Origin: Natronorubrum sulfidifaciens JCM 14089
GTDB lineage: Archaea; Halobacteriota; Halobacteria; Halobacteriales; Natrialbaceae
DNA: 64,000 bases
Assembly (NCBI RefSeq): GCF_000337735.1
Contig: NZ_AOHX01000046.1
Span: 66,124 to 130,123, forward strand
Direction of reading: 5' to 3'
Made by a program: the position numbers and the translations under genes. Below are positions 19,029 to 28,073 of this stretch, one piece after another (position 1 is the first letter of the stretch; each line of letters opens with the position of its first letter). The notes beneath the pieces were generated by a model. It ran no database searches. It worked only from the letters and a program-made list of their open reading frames with translations, and had not been told where the DNA came from.

Positions 19029-19922
19029 ATGGTTTCGGAATGCTTCGATGCGTCGCAGTGGGAACCGGTCGCGAACCTGAACGACGAGTTCACCGACATC
19101 ACCTACCACCGTGCGGTCGACTCCGGAACGGTTCGGATCGCGTTCGACCGCCCCGATGTTCGCAACGCGTTCCGGCCCGGAACAGTCGACGAACTCTATG
19201 ACGCCCTCGATCACGCCAAGCGCCAGACCGACGTGGGCTGTATCCTGCTGACCGGCAACGGTCCCTCCTCGAAAGACGGCGGCTGGGCGTTCTGTTCCGG
19301 CGGCGACCAGACGATCCGGGGCGATGACGGCTATCAGTACGGGGGTGATGAGGAGCGTGCCTCCGAGCAGGGCCGACTCCACATCCTCGAGGTCCAGCGG
19401 CTTATCCGTCATATTCCGAAAGTCGTTGTCTGCGTCGTGCCGGGCTGGGCCGTCGGCGGCGGCCACTCGCTACACGTCGTCTGTGATCTGACGCTGGCGA
19501 GCGAGGAACACGCGAAGTTCCTCCAGACCGACCCCGACGTGGCGAGCTACGACGCCGGCTTCGGCTCGGCGTATCTCGCCAAACAGATCGGCCAGAAGAA
19601 AGCCCGTGAAGTGTTCTTCCTCGGGAAGACCTACGATGCCGAGGAGGCCGCAGAGATGGGGATGGTCAACGAGGTCGTTCCCCACGAGGAACTCGAGGAG
19701 GTGGCGCTCGAGTGGGGCAAACGGATCAACGCCAAGAGCCCGACGGCGATGCGGATGCTCAAGTACGCGTTCAACATGACCGACGACGGGATGGTTGGCC
19801 AGCAGGTGTTCGCCGGCGAGGCGACCCGACTGGGGTATATGACCGACGAGGCCAAAGAAGGCCGGGATGCGTTCGTCGAGGGTCGTGACCCCGAGTTCGA
19901 CGACTACCCGTGGCACTACTGA
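19029..19922 (+). CDS. menB: 1,4-dihydroxy-2-naphthoyl-CoA synthase
   Basis: The 297-residue crotonase-fold enzyme carries out the ring closure of o-succinylbenzoyl-CoA in menaquinone synthesis. The MenB-specific features are FCSGGDQ, the oxyanion-hole VVPGWAVGGGHSLHVVCDLTLAS, and the TDPDVASYDAGFGSAYLA segment with the catalytic Asp and Tyr region. A TATA-like CCTATTTC at 18997-19004 gives leaderless spacing to the ATG at 19029, so it is transcribed separately from the kinase. Confidence 0.95.
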   Translation: MVSECFDASQWEPVANLNDEFTDITYHRAVDSGTVRIAFDRPDVRNAFRPGTVDELYDALDHAKRQTDVGCILLTGNGPSSKDGGWAFCSGGDQTIRGDDGYQYGGDEERASEQGRLHILEVQRLIRHIPKVVVCVVPGWAVGGGHSLHVVCDLTLASEEHAKFLQTDPDVASYDAGFGSAYLAKQIGQKKAREVFFLGKTYDAEEAAEMGMVNEVVPHEELEEVALEWGKRINAKSPTAMRMLKYAFNMTDDGMVGQQVFAGEATRLGYMTDEAKEGRDAFVEGRDPEFDDYPWHY

Positions 19923-20211
19923 TACTGTCGTTCGTCCAGTCGTGACGACCCACTCGCAGGACGGTTGCAGCCGCGTCAGTCACTGACCCCAGCCCGCGAG
20001 GCTGTGAGACGATCCAGAGACTGGCTCAACACCAGTTAATATTGCCGACATCTGCGACCAGCTGTCGCCTCGAGTCCGATCGGCAGTGGCGCTTGTGGAA
20101 CGAGAACGTCCCAGTTAACGGGTTCGTTCCCGATCATCCCGTTGTCACTGGCTTCGGTAGATTCGACGGAAAAGACAACGCTTTGGGCGTTCCGGCCCCG
20201 AGACGCTGCTA

Positions 20212-21471
20212 GTGACACTCCCCGATCGGTCCGCGCTGTCCCGTCGGGACTACCTCCGGACGTTGGTCGCCATCGGCGGCGCGACTGCACTCAGTGCCTG
20301 TGTCTCCGAGAGCGGTGCGATCGATATCCCCGCTGGGACGGACGACCCGGACTCACTCCCGGACCGACAACACGCGTGGAACGACAGTCTCTCGCGTGAC
20401 GACGACGGCAACGTCCAGCCGCCGGACCACCACGTCTTGGTGCCGCTGGCGCTGCTCGACGAGCCGACCGACGAAACTCGAGCGCAACTCGAGGACGCGT
20501 TTCGGACGCTCGAGCGCGCCTACGAGTGGAGCACCGACGGGCTACTGTTTACCATCGGCTACACGCCGGCGTACTTCGAGCGGTTCGACGACGCGCTCCC
20601 CGAGTCGGTCGACCTCCCGAAGCCGACGGCGCTGACTGCGTCCGAGGACCCAGCGATCGACGAGTTCGATGCGCTCTTGCATCTCGCAAGCGACCACTCA
20701 CAGGTCGTTCTCGAGGCCGAGGAGGGGCTGTTCGGCGACCACGACGACCTCAACGGCGTCGCAGTCGAAACCGATCTGACCGGCGTGTTCGAACGCCTCG
20801 AGGACCAGCGCCGAACCGGCTTCGTCGGCGCTGGCTTGCCCGCCGAACACACCGACGTCTCGGGCGTTCCCGACTCGGTGCCCGAAGACGCGCCCTTTTT
20901 TATGGGCTTTCGCTCGGGTTTCGAGGGGAGTCAGGCGACCGAAGACCGGGTCACGATCGAGGACGGCCCGTTCGCCGGCGCGACGACACAACACGTCGAA
21001 TCGCTCGAGACCCAGCTTCGGACCTGGTTCGAGCAGGACAGCCATCCCATGCGCGTTCGGAAGATGTTCAGCCCGGAACACGCAGACGAGAATCTGGTCG
21101 GCGATGTCGGCGAAAAGCTGACGACGACGAACGGTCTGACCGACGAGCGGATCGACGCCACCGAGGCAGACGCCCGTCGCGGCGTCGTCGGCCACGCCCA
21201 GAAGGCCGCTCGAGCCAGAGACGACGACGGGCCGCCGCTGTTGCGACGTGACTTCAACACCGTCGATGGCGACCGTCCCGGCGTCCACTTTCTCTCGCTG
21301 CAACACGGCATCGACGACTTCGTCCGTGTTCGCGAGGCGATGATCGGCGACGATCTCGATGTCATGCACGCGAACAACGGAATTCTGAGCTATATCTTCG
21401 TCACTCGCCGTGGGAACTTCCTGCTCCCACCGCGCTCGCTTCGGGCGCTGCCGCGAGCCACCCCACAGTAG
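20212..21471 (+). CDS. Tat-exported DyP-peroxidase-like lipoprotein (DUF7405-like)
   Basis: The 419-residue protein starts with a Tat signal SRRDYLRTL and a lipobox LSAC (Cys30), so it should be anchored outside the membrane. The rest follows the two ferredoxin-like halves of dye-decolourising peroxidases. The GHAQKAARA segment with the following RRDF...GVHFLSLQ corresponds to the heme-binding part of DyP/EfeB, its His being the likely axial ligand. The canonical GxxDG distal motif is not obvious, so peroxidase activity is uncertain. The start codon is GTG. The lipoprotein gene follows after 23 bases and the cohesin gene overlaps that, so the three form one operon inside the menaquinone cluster. 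EfeB-like proteins act in iron or heme handling, which suits this context. Confidence 0.75.
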   Translation: MTLPDRSALSRRDYLRTLVAIGGATALSACVSESGAIDIPAGTDDPDSLPDRQHAWNDSLSRDDDGNVQPPDHHVLVPLALLDEPTDETRAQLEDAFRTLERAYEWSTDGLLFTIGYTPAYFERFDDALPESVDLPKPTALTASEDPAIDEFDALLHLASDHSQVVLEAEEGLFGDHDDLNGVAVETDLTGVFERLEDQRRTGFVGAGLPAEHTDVSGVPDSVPEDAPFFMGFRSGFEGSQATEDRVTIEDGPFAGATTQHVESLETQLRTWFEQDSHPMRVRKMFSPEHADENLVGDVGEKLTTTNGLTDERIDATEADARRGVVGHAQKAARARDDDGPPLLRRDFNTVDGDRPGVHFLSLQHGIDDFVRVREAMIGDDLDVMHANNGILSYIFVTRRGNFLLPPRSLRALPRATPQ

Positions 21472-21494
21472 GACTACCGACCACACCACGACAC

Positions 21495-22826
21495 ATGCAC
21501 GACCACGATCTCGACCGACGGACGTTCGTTCAGCGGACAGGCGCAGCGACCGGCATCCTCGCGCTTGCGGGCTGTCTGGAAACCGACGACGACACTGATG
21601 AAGACGAGGACACGGGCGACCCATCGAACGGTGACGACGCCGTGCCGCGATTTCCGGAGGTCGAAGATCCGCCAGCAGCGGTCTACCGTCCGACCCACCG
21701 CGAGTCGATGCGGATGCTCGAGCCGATCACGGCTGGCGAGTACACACTCGCGCCGATGCTGTCGTATCCGCATCCGTTCTGGCTCGTCACCGGCGGTGCC
21801 GGCGAGGACGACATCGAACGCGTCGATCCCGAACAGGGACGTGGCGTCCACATGATGTTCACGCTCTGGGACGACGAGACGGGAATCGTCCTCCCGGTCG
21901 ACACCAGCGCCACGATCACCATCTCTCAGAACGGCGAACGGATCGGGTCGCCACACTCGCCGTGGCCCATGATCTCCCAGGAGATGGGCTTTCACTTCGG
22001 CGACAACATCCCCCTCGAGGACGACGGCACCTACACCGTCGACGTCGAACTCCCACCGATCCCGACACACACGACTGGCGACCTCGAGGGCCGATTTACC
22101 GACAGCGAGACGGTGACTTTCGAGTTCGAGTACGACCGGGCGTTCCGCGAGCAGGTCGTCGGCGGCGTCGAGTACTTCGACGAATCGGAGTGGGGCGAAC
22201 GCGGCGCGCTCGAGCCGATGGACCACGGGCACGACGATCACGACGATGACGGGCATCATGACCACGATGGCGACGGCCACCACGACGACGACGGCCACCA
22301 CGACGATGATAACGGCCACGACGACGACGACGGCCACCACAACGATGATAACGGCCATCACGACCACGGTCACGTCCCGTACTCCGCGCTGCCGCCAGCC
22401 GACGCGTACCCCGGCACCCGACTCGAGCCCACAGACGAGGCCGACACCGACCTGCCTCGAAGCGGCGATGCCGCGATTTTCGCGACGCTGCTCGAGTCCG
22501 GCTCCCGACTCGCCGACGGCGACGACCAGTACCTGCTCGTCTCGCCACGGACGCCGTACAACCGCGTGCCGCTCGCGGATATGGCCATGCAGGTGACGGT
22601 CGAACGCGACGGCGAACCGGTCGGTGACGCGGATGGAACGCGGCTGGTGCAGACTCTCGACAGCGAGTACGACCTTCATTACGGCGCGTCGCTTGCGGCG
22701 CTCCAGTCGGGCGACGCAATCACGATCACGTTCGAGTCGCCGCCGCAGGTCGCCCGCCATCAGGGGTACGAGACGGCGTTTCTCGAGATGCCGCCGCTCG
22801 AGTTCACCGTCCCGGAGGAGCCATGA
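21495..22826 (+). CDS. Tat-exported His/Asp-rich lipoprotein, Tp34/P19-like metal protein
   Basis: The 443-residue protein has a Tat signal (DRRTFVQRT) and lipobox LAGC (Cys27). Two Ig-like halves of about 180 residues each follow, resembling the Tp34/P19 periplasmic iron-transport family. The first has the Met/His-containing MLSYPHPFWLVTG segment and HMMFTLWDD. Between the halves lies a linker (about residues 242-294) made almost wholly of His, Asp and Gly, with more than fifteen histidines. Such a linker should bind Zn, Cu, Ni or Fe. The assignment to Tp34/P19 is an inference from layout. It shares an operon with the DyP-like gene before it and the cohesin gene after it. Confidence 0.7.
   Translation: MHDHDLDRRTFVQRTGAATGILALAGCLETDDDTDEDEDTGDPSNGDDAVPRFPEVEDPPAAVYRPTHRESMRMLEPITAGEYTLAPMLSYPHPFWLVTGGAGEDDIERVDPEQGRGVHMMFTLWDDETGIVLPVDTSATITISQNGERIGSPHSPWPMISQEMGFHFGDNIPLEDDGTYTVDVELPPIPTHTTGDLEGRFTDSETVTFEFEYDRAFREQVVGGVEYFDESEWGERGALEPMDHGHDDHDDDGHHDHDGDGHHDDDGHHDDDNGHDDDDGHHNDDNGHHDHGHVPYSALPPADAYPGTRLEPTDEADTDLPRSGDAAIFATLLESGSRLADGDDQYLLVSPRTPYNRVPLADMAMQVTVERDGEPVGDADGTRLVQTLDSEYDLHYGASLAALQSGDAITITFESPPQVARHQGYETAFLEMPPLEFTVPEEP
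22216..22375 (+). repeat. low-complexity His/Asp-coding tract
   Basis: Imperfect tandem units built on GGCCACCACGACGACGAC encode the His/Asp/Gly linker of the lipoprotein. Some units are near-identical, so the tract probably grows and shrinks by slippage. In the other frames it gives long Thr/Ala runs that are not genes. Confidence 0.85.
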
Positions 22827-23473
22827 CGGAATCGACGCCAGCCCGACGCTCGATCGTCCTCGTCGCCCTGTGTATCTGTACGCTTACGGTCGGCGCAGTC
22901 GTTCCCATGACCGTCGGTGCCGGCGACAACGCGACGATCTTTTACTTCGAACCGAGCGAAACCGAGGCTGACGCCGGCGAAACCGTCACGCTCGAGCTCA
23001 TCGCGAGCACCCACGGCGATTACGTCGGCGACGGCATCGACAGGCTGTCGGCGACAGTCGCGTACGATCCCGATGTCTTCAGCGTGGCCGACGTCGAGCA
23101 CGGGCCGATGCTGGCTGCAGGTGATTCCGACGCCGAGGTCGACGGCGCCGTCGAGATCGACGACGAGGCCGGAACGGTGACGATCGATCAGGAGCGAACG
23201 CCCTCAGGCGACGGCGCGAGAGCGACCGAGACGGCAGCGACGATCACGCTCGAGGTCGCCGAGGACGCCCCATCAACGAACGAGACGCTCGAGATCACGG
23301 ATGCCTCGGCGGTGCTCATCAGCGACTATCCGCAGGCAGTCGTCGACCGAGAGGCGACGATCACTGTCACTGAAACCAGTGGTGGGGACGATCCAGTGCC
23401 CGGCTTCGTGGCCCCGTCGGCACTGATCGCGGTCGGTGCGGTGTTGGTGTTCGCCGTCCGTCGGTTGGACTGA
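22823..23473 (+). CDS. secreted cohesin-domain protein with PGF-CTERM-like anchor
   Basis: The 216-residue protein has a Sec signal peptide (about 1-33), a cohesin-like beta domain (about 38-180), and a C-terminal VPGF plus hydrophobic helix ending in RR. The domain includes the typical GETVTLEL and ATVAYDPDVFSVADVE strands. The ending matches the PGF-CTERM signals that archaeosortase ArtA removes in haloarchaea. Its start overlaps the preceding lipoprotein stop by four bases, so the products are probably made together. Cohesins bind dockerins in cellulosomes; in archaea they more often serve as surface adhesion modules. No dockerin is visible here. Confidence 0.8.
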   Translation: MTESTPARRSIVLVALCICTLTVGAVVPMTVGAGDNATIFYFEPSETEADAGETVTLELIASTHGDYVGDGIDRLSATVAYDPDVFSVADVEHGPMLAAGDSDAEVDGAVEIDDEAGTVTIDQERTPSGDGARATETAATITLEVAEDAPSTNETLEITDASAVLISDYPQAVVDREATITVTETSGGDDPVPGFVAPSALIAVGAVLVFAVRRLD

Positions 23474-23569
23474 CCACACACAATCATTGGTCTACGCCCG
23501 GGTCGCTGACAACGAGTCAGCCAACCGCAATGCCAACGTTGACACGTCCGCGTGTCGGAGACTCGAGTA

Positions 23570-24508
23570 ATGAGTACGGCCGAGGTCGACATCTCACGGA
23601 CGAAGGCGTGGCTGCTTGCTGCACGGCCCCAGACGCTGCCTGCGGCTGCAGCCCCGGTGATCGTCGGGACGGCGCTTGCGATCTATGCTGACGTCTTCGC
23701 TCCGTTGCCGGCGGTGATGGCGTTTATCGGGGCGACGCTGATTCAGATCGGGACCAACTTCGCGAACGACTACTACGACGCGATCAAGGGCGCAGACACC
23801 GAGGACCGAGAGGGATTCACTCGAGTCACGCAGGCAGGAATTATCCCGCCCGAACAGGTGAAACTGGCGACGATCGTGACGTTCGCGCTGGCGATTTTCA
23901 CGGGGACGTATCTCGTCTACATCGGCGGGGTCCCGATCCTCGTCATCGGGCTGGTGAGCGTCTTCTGTGGGTGGGCCTACACTGGCGGCCCCTACCCACT
24001 TGGCTACCACGGCCTCGGTGATCTGTTCGTCTTCGTCTTTTTCGGCATCGTCGCCGTGATGGGGACGTTCTACGTCCAAGCCGTAACGGCAGTCGAACCG
24101 CTCACCACGACGATTCCCGAGGGAACGGTCACGCTCGAGGCGTTCGTCGCCAGTCTCCCGGTCGCCGGTATCTCGACGGCCATTATCGTCGTCAACAACA
24201 TCCGTGATCGGGAAACCGACGTCGAAGCCGGGAAGCGAACGCTCGCGGTTCGACTCGGCTACCGATGGAGTCGCGTGGAGTACGTCGCCCTCCTCGCACT
24301 CGCCTACATCACACCGCTGTGGTTCTGGCTCGCTGCAGGGTTCGGTCCCAGTGTGTTGCTCCCACTGGTGTCGCTGCCCTACGCCGCGGTCGTCACCCGA
24401 ACGGTCCTGACCCGCACCGACGGCGATGCGCTCAACCCCGCACTCGAGGGCACCGGGAAACTGCTCGCGATCTATTCGGTGCTGTTCGCCGTGGGGATGA
24501 TAGCATGA
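23570..24508 (+). CDS. menA: 1,4-dihydroxy-2-naphthoate polyprenyltransferase
   Basis: The 312-residue UbiA-family membrane enzyme prenylates DHNA to demethylmenaquinone. It has about eight to nine TM helices. The first Asp-rich prenyl-diphosphate motif is in NFANDYYDAIKGAD, and the second is NNIRDRETDVEAGKRT. The ATG at 23570 gives the usual short N terminus. A GTG 18 bases upstream is in frame but unsupported. The stop overlaps the menC start as ATGA, so menA, menC and menE are translationally coupled. Confidence 0.94.
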   Translation: MSTAEVDISRTKAWLLAARPQTLPAAAAPVIVGTALAIYADVFAPLPAVMAFIGATLIQIGTNFANDYYDAIKGADTEDREGFTRVTQAGIIPPEQVKLATIVTFALAIFTGTYLVYIGGVPILVIGLVSVFCGWAYTGGPYPLGYHGLGDLFVFVFFGIVAVMGTFYVQAVTAVEPLTTTIPEGTVTLEAFVASLPVAGISTAIIVVNNIRDRETDVEAGKRTLAVRLGYRWSRVEYVALLALAYITPLWFWLAAGFGPSVLLPLVSLPYAAVVTRTVLTRTDGDALNPALEGTGKLLAIYSVLFAVGMIA

Positions 24509-25605
24509 ACGACAGAGCTGACGTCGACCGCGAACTCGACTGCACACTCGAGTATCAGTCGTTTTCGCTCGAGCTTGCGAGTCCACTCGAGACGGCCGCT
24601 GGGACGATCGACTCGCGTGATGGCTTTCTCGTCCGAATCGTCGCGCCGACTGCCGACGCAGACGAGCAGGCAGTCGGCTACGGCGAAGCCACACCGCTGG
24701 CGGGCTGGACGGAATCGATCGCTGACTGTGAAACAGCCCTCGAACGCGCACGCGCCGCGATCGAAGACGGGCCGGCCGCCGCACTCGAGGCCGTCGACGG
24801 ACAGGGAGCGGCCAGACACGCGGTTACGCTCGCCCTCGGTGATCTGCGAGCGAGCCAGGAGGCGACACCGCTGTATCGACATATCGGGAGAGGCCCGATG
24901 ATCGGCCGGGTGCCGGTCAACGCGACGATCGGTGATGGCGAACCCACCGAGACCGCTCGAGCGGTGAGCGAAGCCGTCGAGCGTGGATTCAACTGCTGCA
25001 AAATCAAGGTCGGAAACAGAAGCGTCGAGGCCGATATCGAACGGCTCCGTCGGACTCGCGAGGCTGTCGGTCCCGACATCGAACTGCGAGTCGATGCGAA
25101 CGAAGCCTGGACCTACACCGAGGCGAAAAAAGCGCTCGAGGGGCTTGCCGACCTCGGCGTCTCGATCCTCGAGCAGCCACTGCCAGCGGGCGCACTCGAG
25201 GGCCACGCCGCGCTCCGAGAGCGTGAGCAGGGAGCCGGGGTTGCGATCGCCCTCGACGAGGGACTGCTCGAACACGGCGTCGACGCGATCTGTGAGGCGG
25301 GCGCGGCTGACGCGGTCGTGCTCAAACCCATGGCGCTCGGCGGGATCGACGTCGCCCGCCAGATCGCCGCGTGGGTACAGGAACTCGAGATCGAACCGAT
25401 CGTGACGACCACGATCGATGGGGTTGTCGCCAGAACGGGTGCGGTCCACCTCGCCGCATCGATCCCGAACGTGCCGGCCTGCGGGCTGGCCACGGCGTCG
25501 TTGCTCGCCGACGATTTGGGCCGTGATCCCGTCCTGCTCGAGAAGGGTGCAGCGGTCGTTCCGCAGGCGAAAGGACTCGGCGTCGAGGGGGTGTGGACGG
25601 AGTGA
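24505..25605 (+). CDS. menC: o-succinylbenzoate synthase
   Basis: The 366-residue enolase-superfamily enzyme dehydrates SHCHC to o-succinylbenzoate. The general base lysine is in CKIKVG. The metal-binding acids are in ELRVDANEAWT, ILEQPLP and IALDEGL, and the second lysine is in VVLKPMALGG. The ATG overlaps the menA stop. Its own end overlaps the start of menE. Confidence 0.93.
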   Translation: MNDRADVDRELDCTLEYQSFSLELASPLETAAGTIDSRDGFLVRIVAPTADADEQAVGYGEATPLAGWTESIADCETALERARAAIEDGPAAALEAVDGQGAARHAVTLALGDLRASQEATPLYRHIGRGPMIGRVPVNATIGDGEPTETARAVSEAVERGFNCCKIKVGNRSVEADIERLRRTREAVGPDIELRVDANEAWTYTEAKKALEGLADLGVSILEQPLPAGALEGHAALREREQGAGVAIALDEGLLEHGVDAICEAGAADAVVLKPMALGGIDVARQIAAWVQELEIEPIVTTTIDGVVARTGAVHLAASIPNVPACGLATASLLADDLGRDPVLLEKGAAVVPQAKGLGVEGVWTE

Positions 25606-27170
25606 TAGGTGCCCCGGTCGACTGGCCAACTCGAGACCTCCTCTCCCATCGGACCGCCGCGACACCACAGCGGACGGCGCTGATCGATGATGAGACGGGG
25701 GCGACGTGGACGTTTGCGGAACTCGACCAGCGGGTCGATCAGGTCGCTCACGTCCTCGAGACCCTCGAGATCGATCACGGGCAGCCACGGATCGCCGTCC
25801 TGATGGACACCAGACCCGCGTTCGTCAGCGTCTTTTTCGCCGCGATGCGGACGGGGATGACGGTCGTCCCGCTGAACGTCCGCGAAACCGCCAGCGAACT
25901 GGCCGCCAAAGTCGAACGCACGGCTCCCGTAGCCGTCGTCTGTGAGGAGGCGACCGAGTCGGCGGCGCTCGAGGTCACTGCGGCGGTCGAGTCGACGGCG
26001 ACTGCTCCTACCGTCCTGACCGTCGACGAGCCGGCACGGGAACGGACGCGACGGCTGTGTCCGGCCGCTGGATCGGATACTGCTCCGTCGGTCGATCCGG
26101 TCTCGCTCGAGCGCGACGATCCGCTGGTGATCATGTTCACCTCGGGGACCGCCGGCGAGCCGAAAGCCGTCCGGCTGACCGTCGGCAACCTCGTCGCGAG
26201 CGCGACCGCCTCGGCGTTCCGACTGGGCGTCGATCCGGGCGACCGCTGGCTGTGCTGTCTCCCGATGTATCATATGGGCGGGCTGGCCCCCGTCCTGCGG
26301 TCGACGCTGTATGGGACGACGGTCGTCATCCAGCGCTCGTTCGACCGCCACGAAACCGCTCGCGTCCTCGACGAATACGAGATCACGGGTGTCTCGCTGG
26401 TGCCGACGATGTGCAAACGACTGCTCGATGCGGGCTGGGAGCCCACCGCCGACCTGCGATTCGTCTTGCTCGGCGGTGCGCCGGCCTCGAGCGAGTTGCT
26501 CGAGCGCTGCCGGGCGGCCGACGTGCCGGTGTACCCGACCTACGGGATGACCGAGACGGCCTCTCAGATCGCGACGGCGACGCCCGCGGAGACGGCGAGC
26601 CACGAGGGAACGGTCGGTCAGCCGCTGGTGTTCACCGATGTAACGGTCGTCGACGACGATGGCGAACCGGTTTCGGCCGGGGAGCCGGGCGAACTCGTCG
26701 TTTCCGGACCGACGGTGACGCCGGGCTATCTCGAGGCCGCGCAGACGGATTCCGCCGTCGGCGAGTACGGCCTCCACACGGGAGATGTCGGCTACGCGGA
26801 CGAAAATGGTCGACTCTGGGTGCTTAACCGACGGAGCGACCGGATCGTCACCGGCGGCGAGAACGTCGATCCCGGCGAGGTCATCGAGACAGTCTGCGCC
26901 CATCCAGCCGTCGAAGACGCCGCCGTTGTCGGCCTCACCGATCCCGAATGGGGCGAACGCGTCGGTGCGCTCCTCATCCCCGCCGACGGCCGGGATGGAG
27001 ACGCCGAAATCGACCTCGAGCCGGTTCTCGAGTACTGTGAGACGCGACTTGCCGGGTTCAAACGACCGAAGACGGTCGGCGTCGCCGACGCCTTGCCCCG
27101 AACCGCGTCGGGAACTGTCGATCGCGAGGCGGTTCGAGACCGGCTTCGTGAGACGGGCACCGACGTCTGA
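25593..27170 (+). CDS. menE: o-succinylbenzoate-CoA ligase
   Basis: The roughly 520-residue adenylate-forming enzyme activates o-succinylbenzoate with ATP and CoA. Visible are the P-loop MFTSGTAGEPKAVRLT, the A5-type motif PTYGMTETASQ, the hinge TGDVGYADENG and the C-terminal RRSDRIVTGGENVDP, with the late lysine in GFKRPKT. Two GTG starts are possible: 25593, giving a 13-base overlap with menC, and 25602, giving a GTGA overlap like the menA/menC junction. Downstream the end coincides with the promoter of the NRDE gene. Confidence 0.92.
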   Translation: MDGVIGAPVDWPTRDLLSHRTAATPQRTALIDDETGATWTFAELDQRVDQVAHVLETLEIDHGQPRIAVLMDTRPAFVSVFFAAMRTGMTVVPLNVRETASELAAKVERTAPVAVVCEEATESAALEVTAAVESTATAPTVLTVDEPARERTRRLCPAAGSDTAPSVDPVSLERDDPLVIMFTSGTAGEPKAVRLTVGNLVASATASAFRLGVDPGDRWLCCLPMYHMGGLAPVLRSTLYGTTVVIQRSFDRHETARVLDEYEITGVSLVPTMCKRLLDAGWEPTADLRFVLLGGAPASSELLERCRAADVPVYPTYGMTETASQIATATPAETASHEGTVGQPLVFTDVTVVDDDGEPVSAGEPGELVVSGPTVTPGYLEAAQTDSAVGEYGLHTGDVGYADENGRLWVLNRRSDRIVTGGENVDPGEVIETVCAHPAVEDAAVVGLTDPEWGERVGALLIPADGRDGDAEIDLEPVLEYCETRLAGFKRPKTVGVADALPRTASGTVDREAVRDRLRETGTDV

Positions 27171-27176
27171 GCCGAC

Positions 27177-27184
27177 AGTATAAG
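27177..27184 (+). promoter_or_regulatory. TATA box for a leaderless GTG-start gene
   Basis: AGTATAAG at 27177-27184 lies directly after the menE stop and about 27 bp before the GTG at 27209, the expected spacing for a leaderless transcript. Confidence 0.65.
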
Positions 27185-27208
27185 TCGATCGCGTCCCTTC
27201 TATCAGCT

Positions 27209-27997
27209 GTGTGTACACTGACCCTCGCCTGGCAGGTCTTCGACGACGCGCCAGTGGCGGTCGCCGCCAACCGTGACGAGGCCCTCGATCGCGAGTCGAT
27301 TTCACCCGGCGTCTACCGCGAGGAGCCGCTGGTCGTTGCGCCAAGAGACACCGAAGCCGGCGGCACGTGGATCGGCTACAACGAACACGGCGTCTTCGCC
27401 GGCATCACGAACAAGTGGACCGACGCCAACCTCGCGGCCGACCGCTCTCGAGGGCTGCTCGTCGCCGACGTGCTCGCTGCCGACTCCGCGGCGACGGCAG
27501 CCGAAACGATCGAGGCGGCAACCGAGACGGACGAGTACGACGGCTTCAATCTGGTCGTCGCCGACGAGTCGGCCGCCTACTGCTATCAGTGGAACGGCAC
27601 CCTCTCGCGTCTCGAGTTCGAACCCGGCGTTCAGGTCATCGTCAACGCCGCGGTCAACGACACCGTCCACCTCCCGTCGGACCGCCTCGCTATCGCCCGC
27701 GAGCAGGCCGACAACGCACTCGCCGTCCGCGAGACGCTGGCCGTCGGGGACGACGAGTCGGTCTCGCAGTGGCTCGAGCGCGCCGGCGATGTCCTCGGCG
27801 ACCACGAGTACGGGGTCTGTCTCCATCGCGATGGATTCGGCACGAAATCGTCGTCGCTGATCGCCCTCGGGCCCGAAACCACGCGGTATGCGTTCGCGCC
27901 GGGCCCACCTTGTGAGACGGCGTACGAACCCGTCGCCCTCGAGTCGACCGCGCGATCCACACTCGAGGCAGAGTGCGACGTCGAAGGGCACATTTAA
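27209..27997 (+). CDS. NRDE/TANGO2-family protein
   Basis: The 262-residue protein begins with Met-Cys-Thr and has the family motif ANRDE at residues 20-24 and the GGTWIG segment near 51-56. TANGO2/NRDE proteins have an Ntn-hydrolase-like fold with Cys2 as the possible nucleophile. They have been linked to heme or acyl-lipid handling, and no activity is settled. The GTG start is supported by the TATA box at 27177-27184 and by the conserved Cys2. It is a single gene after the men operon. Confidence 0.88.
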   Translation: MCTLTLAWQVFDDAPVAVAANRDEALDRESISPGVYREEPLVVAPRDTEAGGTWIGYNEHGVFAGITNKWTDANLAADRSRGLLVADVLAADSAATAAETIEAATETDEYDGFNLVVADESAAYCYQWNGTLSRLEFEPGVQVIVNAAVNDTVHLPSDRLAIAREQADNALAVRETLAVGDDESVSQWLERAGDVLGDHEYGVCLHRDGFGTKSSSLIALGPETTRYAFAPGPPCETAYEPVALESTARSTLEAECDVEGHI

Positions 27998-28022
27998 GCG
28001 CCTCGCTCTATCTCATACGTAC

Positions 28023-28073
28023 ATGGACGCACTCCTGCCTGTAGCGACGAGTACGGAGAGGTGGTCACCGTGA
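28023..28073 (+). CDS. 16-residue leader ORF coupled to the HTH gene
   Basis: An ATG at 28023 opens a 16-codon frame (M-D-A-L-L-P-V-A-T-S-T-E-R-W-S-P) whose TGA (28071-28073) overlaps the GTG start of the HTH gene as GTGA. The TATA-like ATTTAAG at 27992-27998 places the transcript start at about this ATG. The first thing a ribosome meets is therefore the leader. This layout suggests translational coupling or attenuation. The alternative is that the short frame is a chance by-product. Confidence 0.45.
   Translation: MDALLPVATSTERWSP

Noticed and set aside
22096..22719. A long minus-strand Arg/Gly-rich frame across the His/Asp tract
   Set aside because: It arises from the repetitive GAC/CAC codons of the real lipoprotein gene read in antisense.
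25113..27344. A 743-codon minus-strand frame opposite menC and menE
   Set aside because: It is antisense to well-defined enzymes with motifs on the plus strand, and is low-complexity Arg/Asp.
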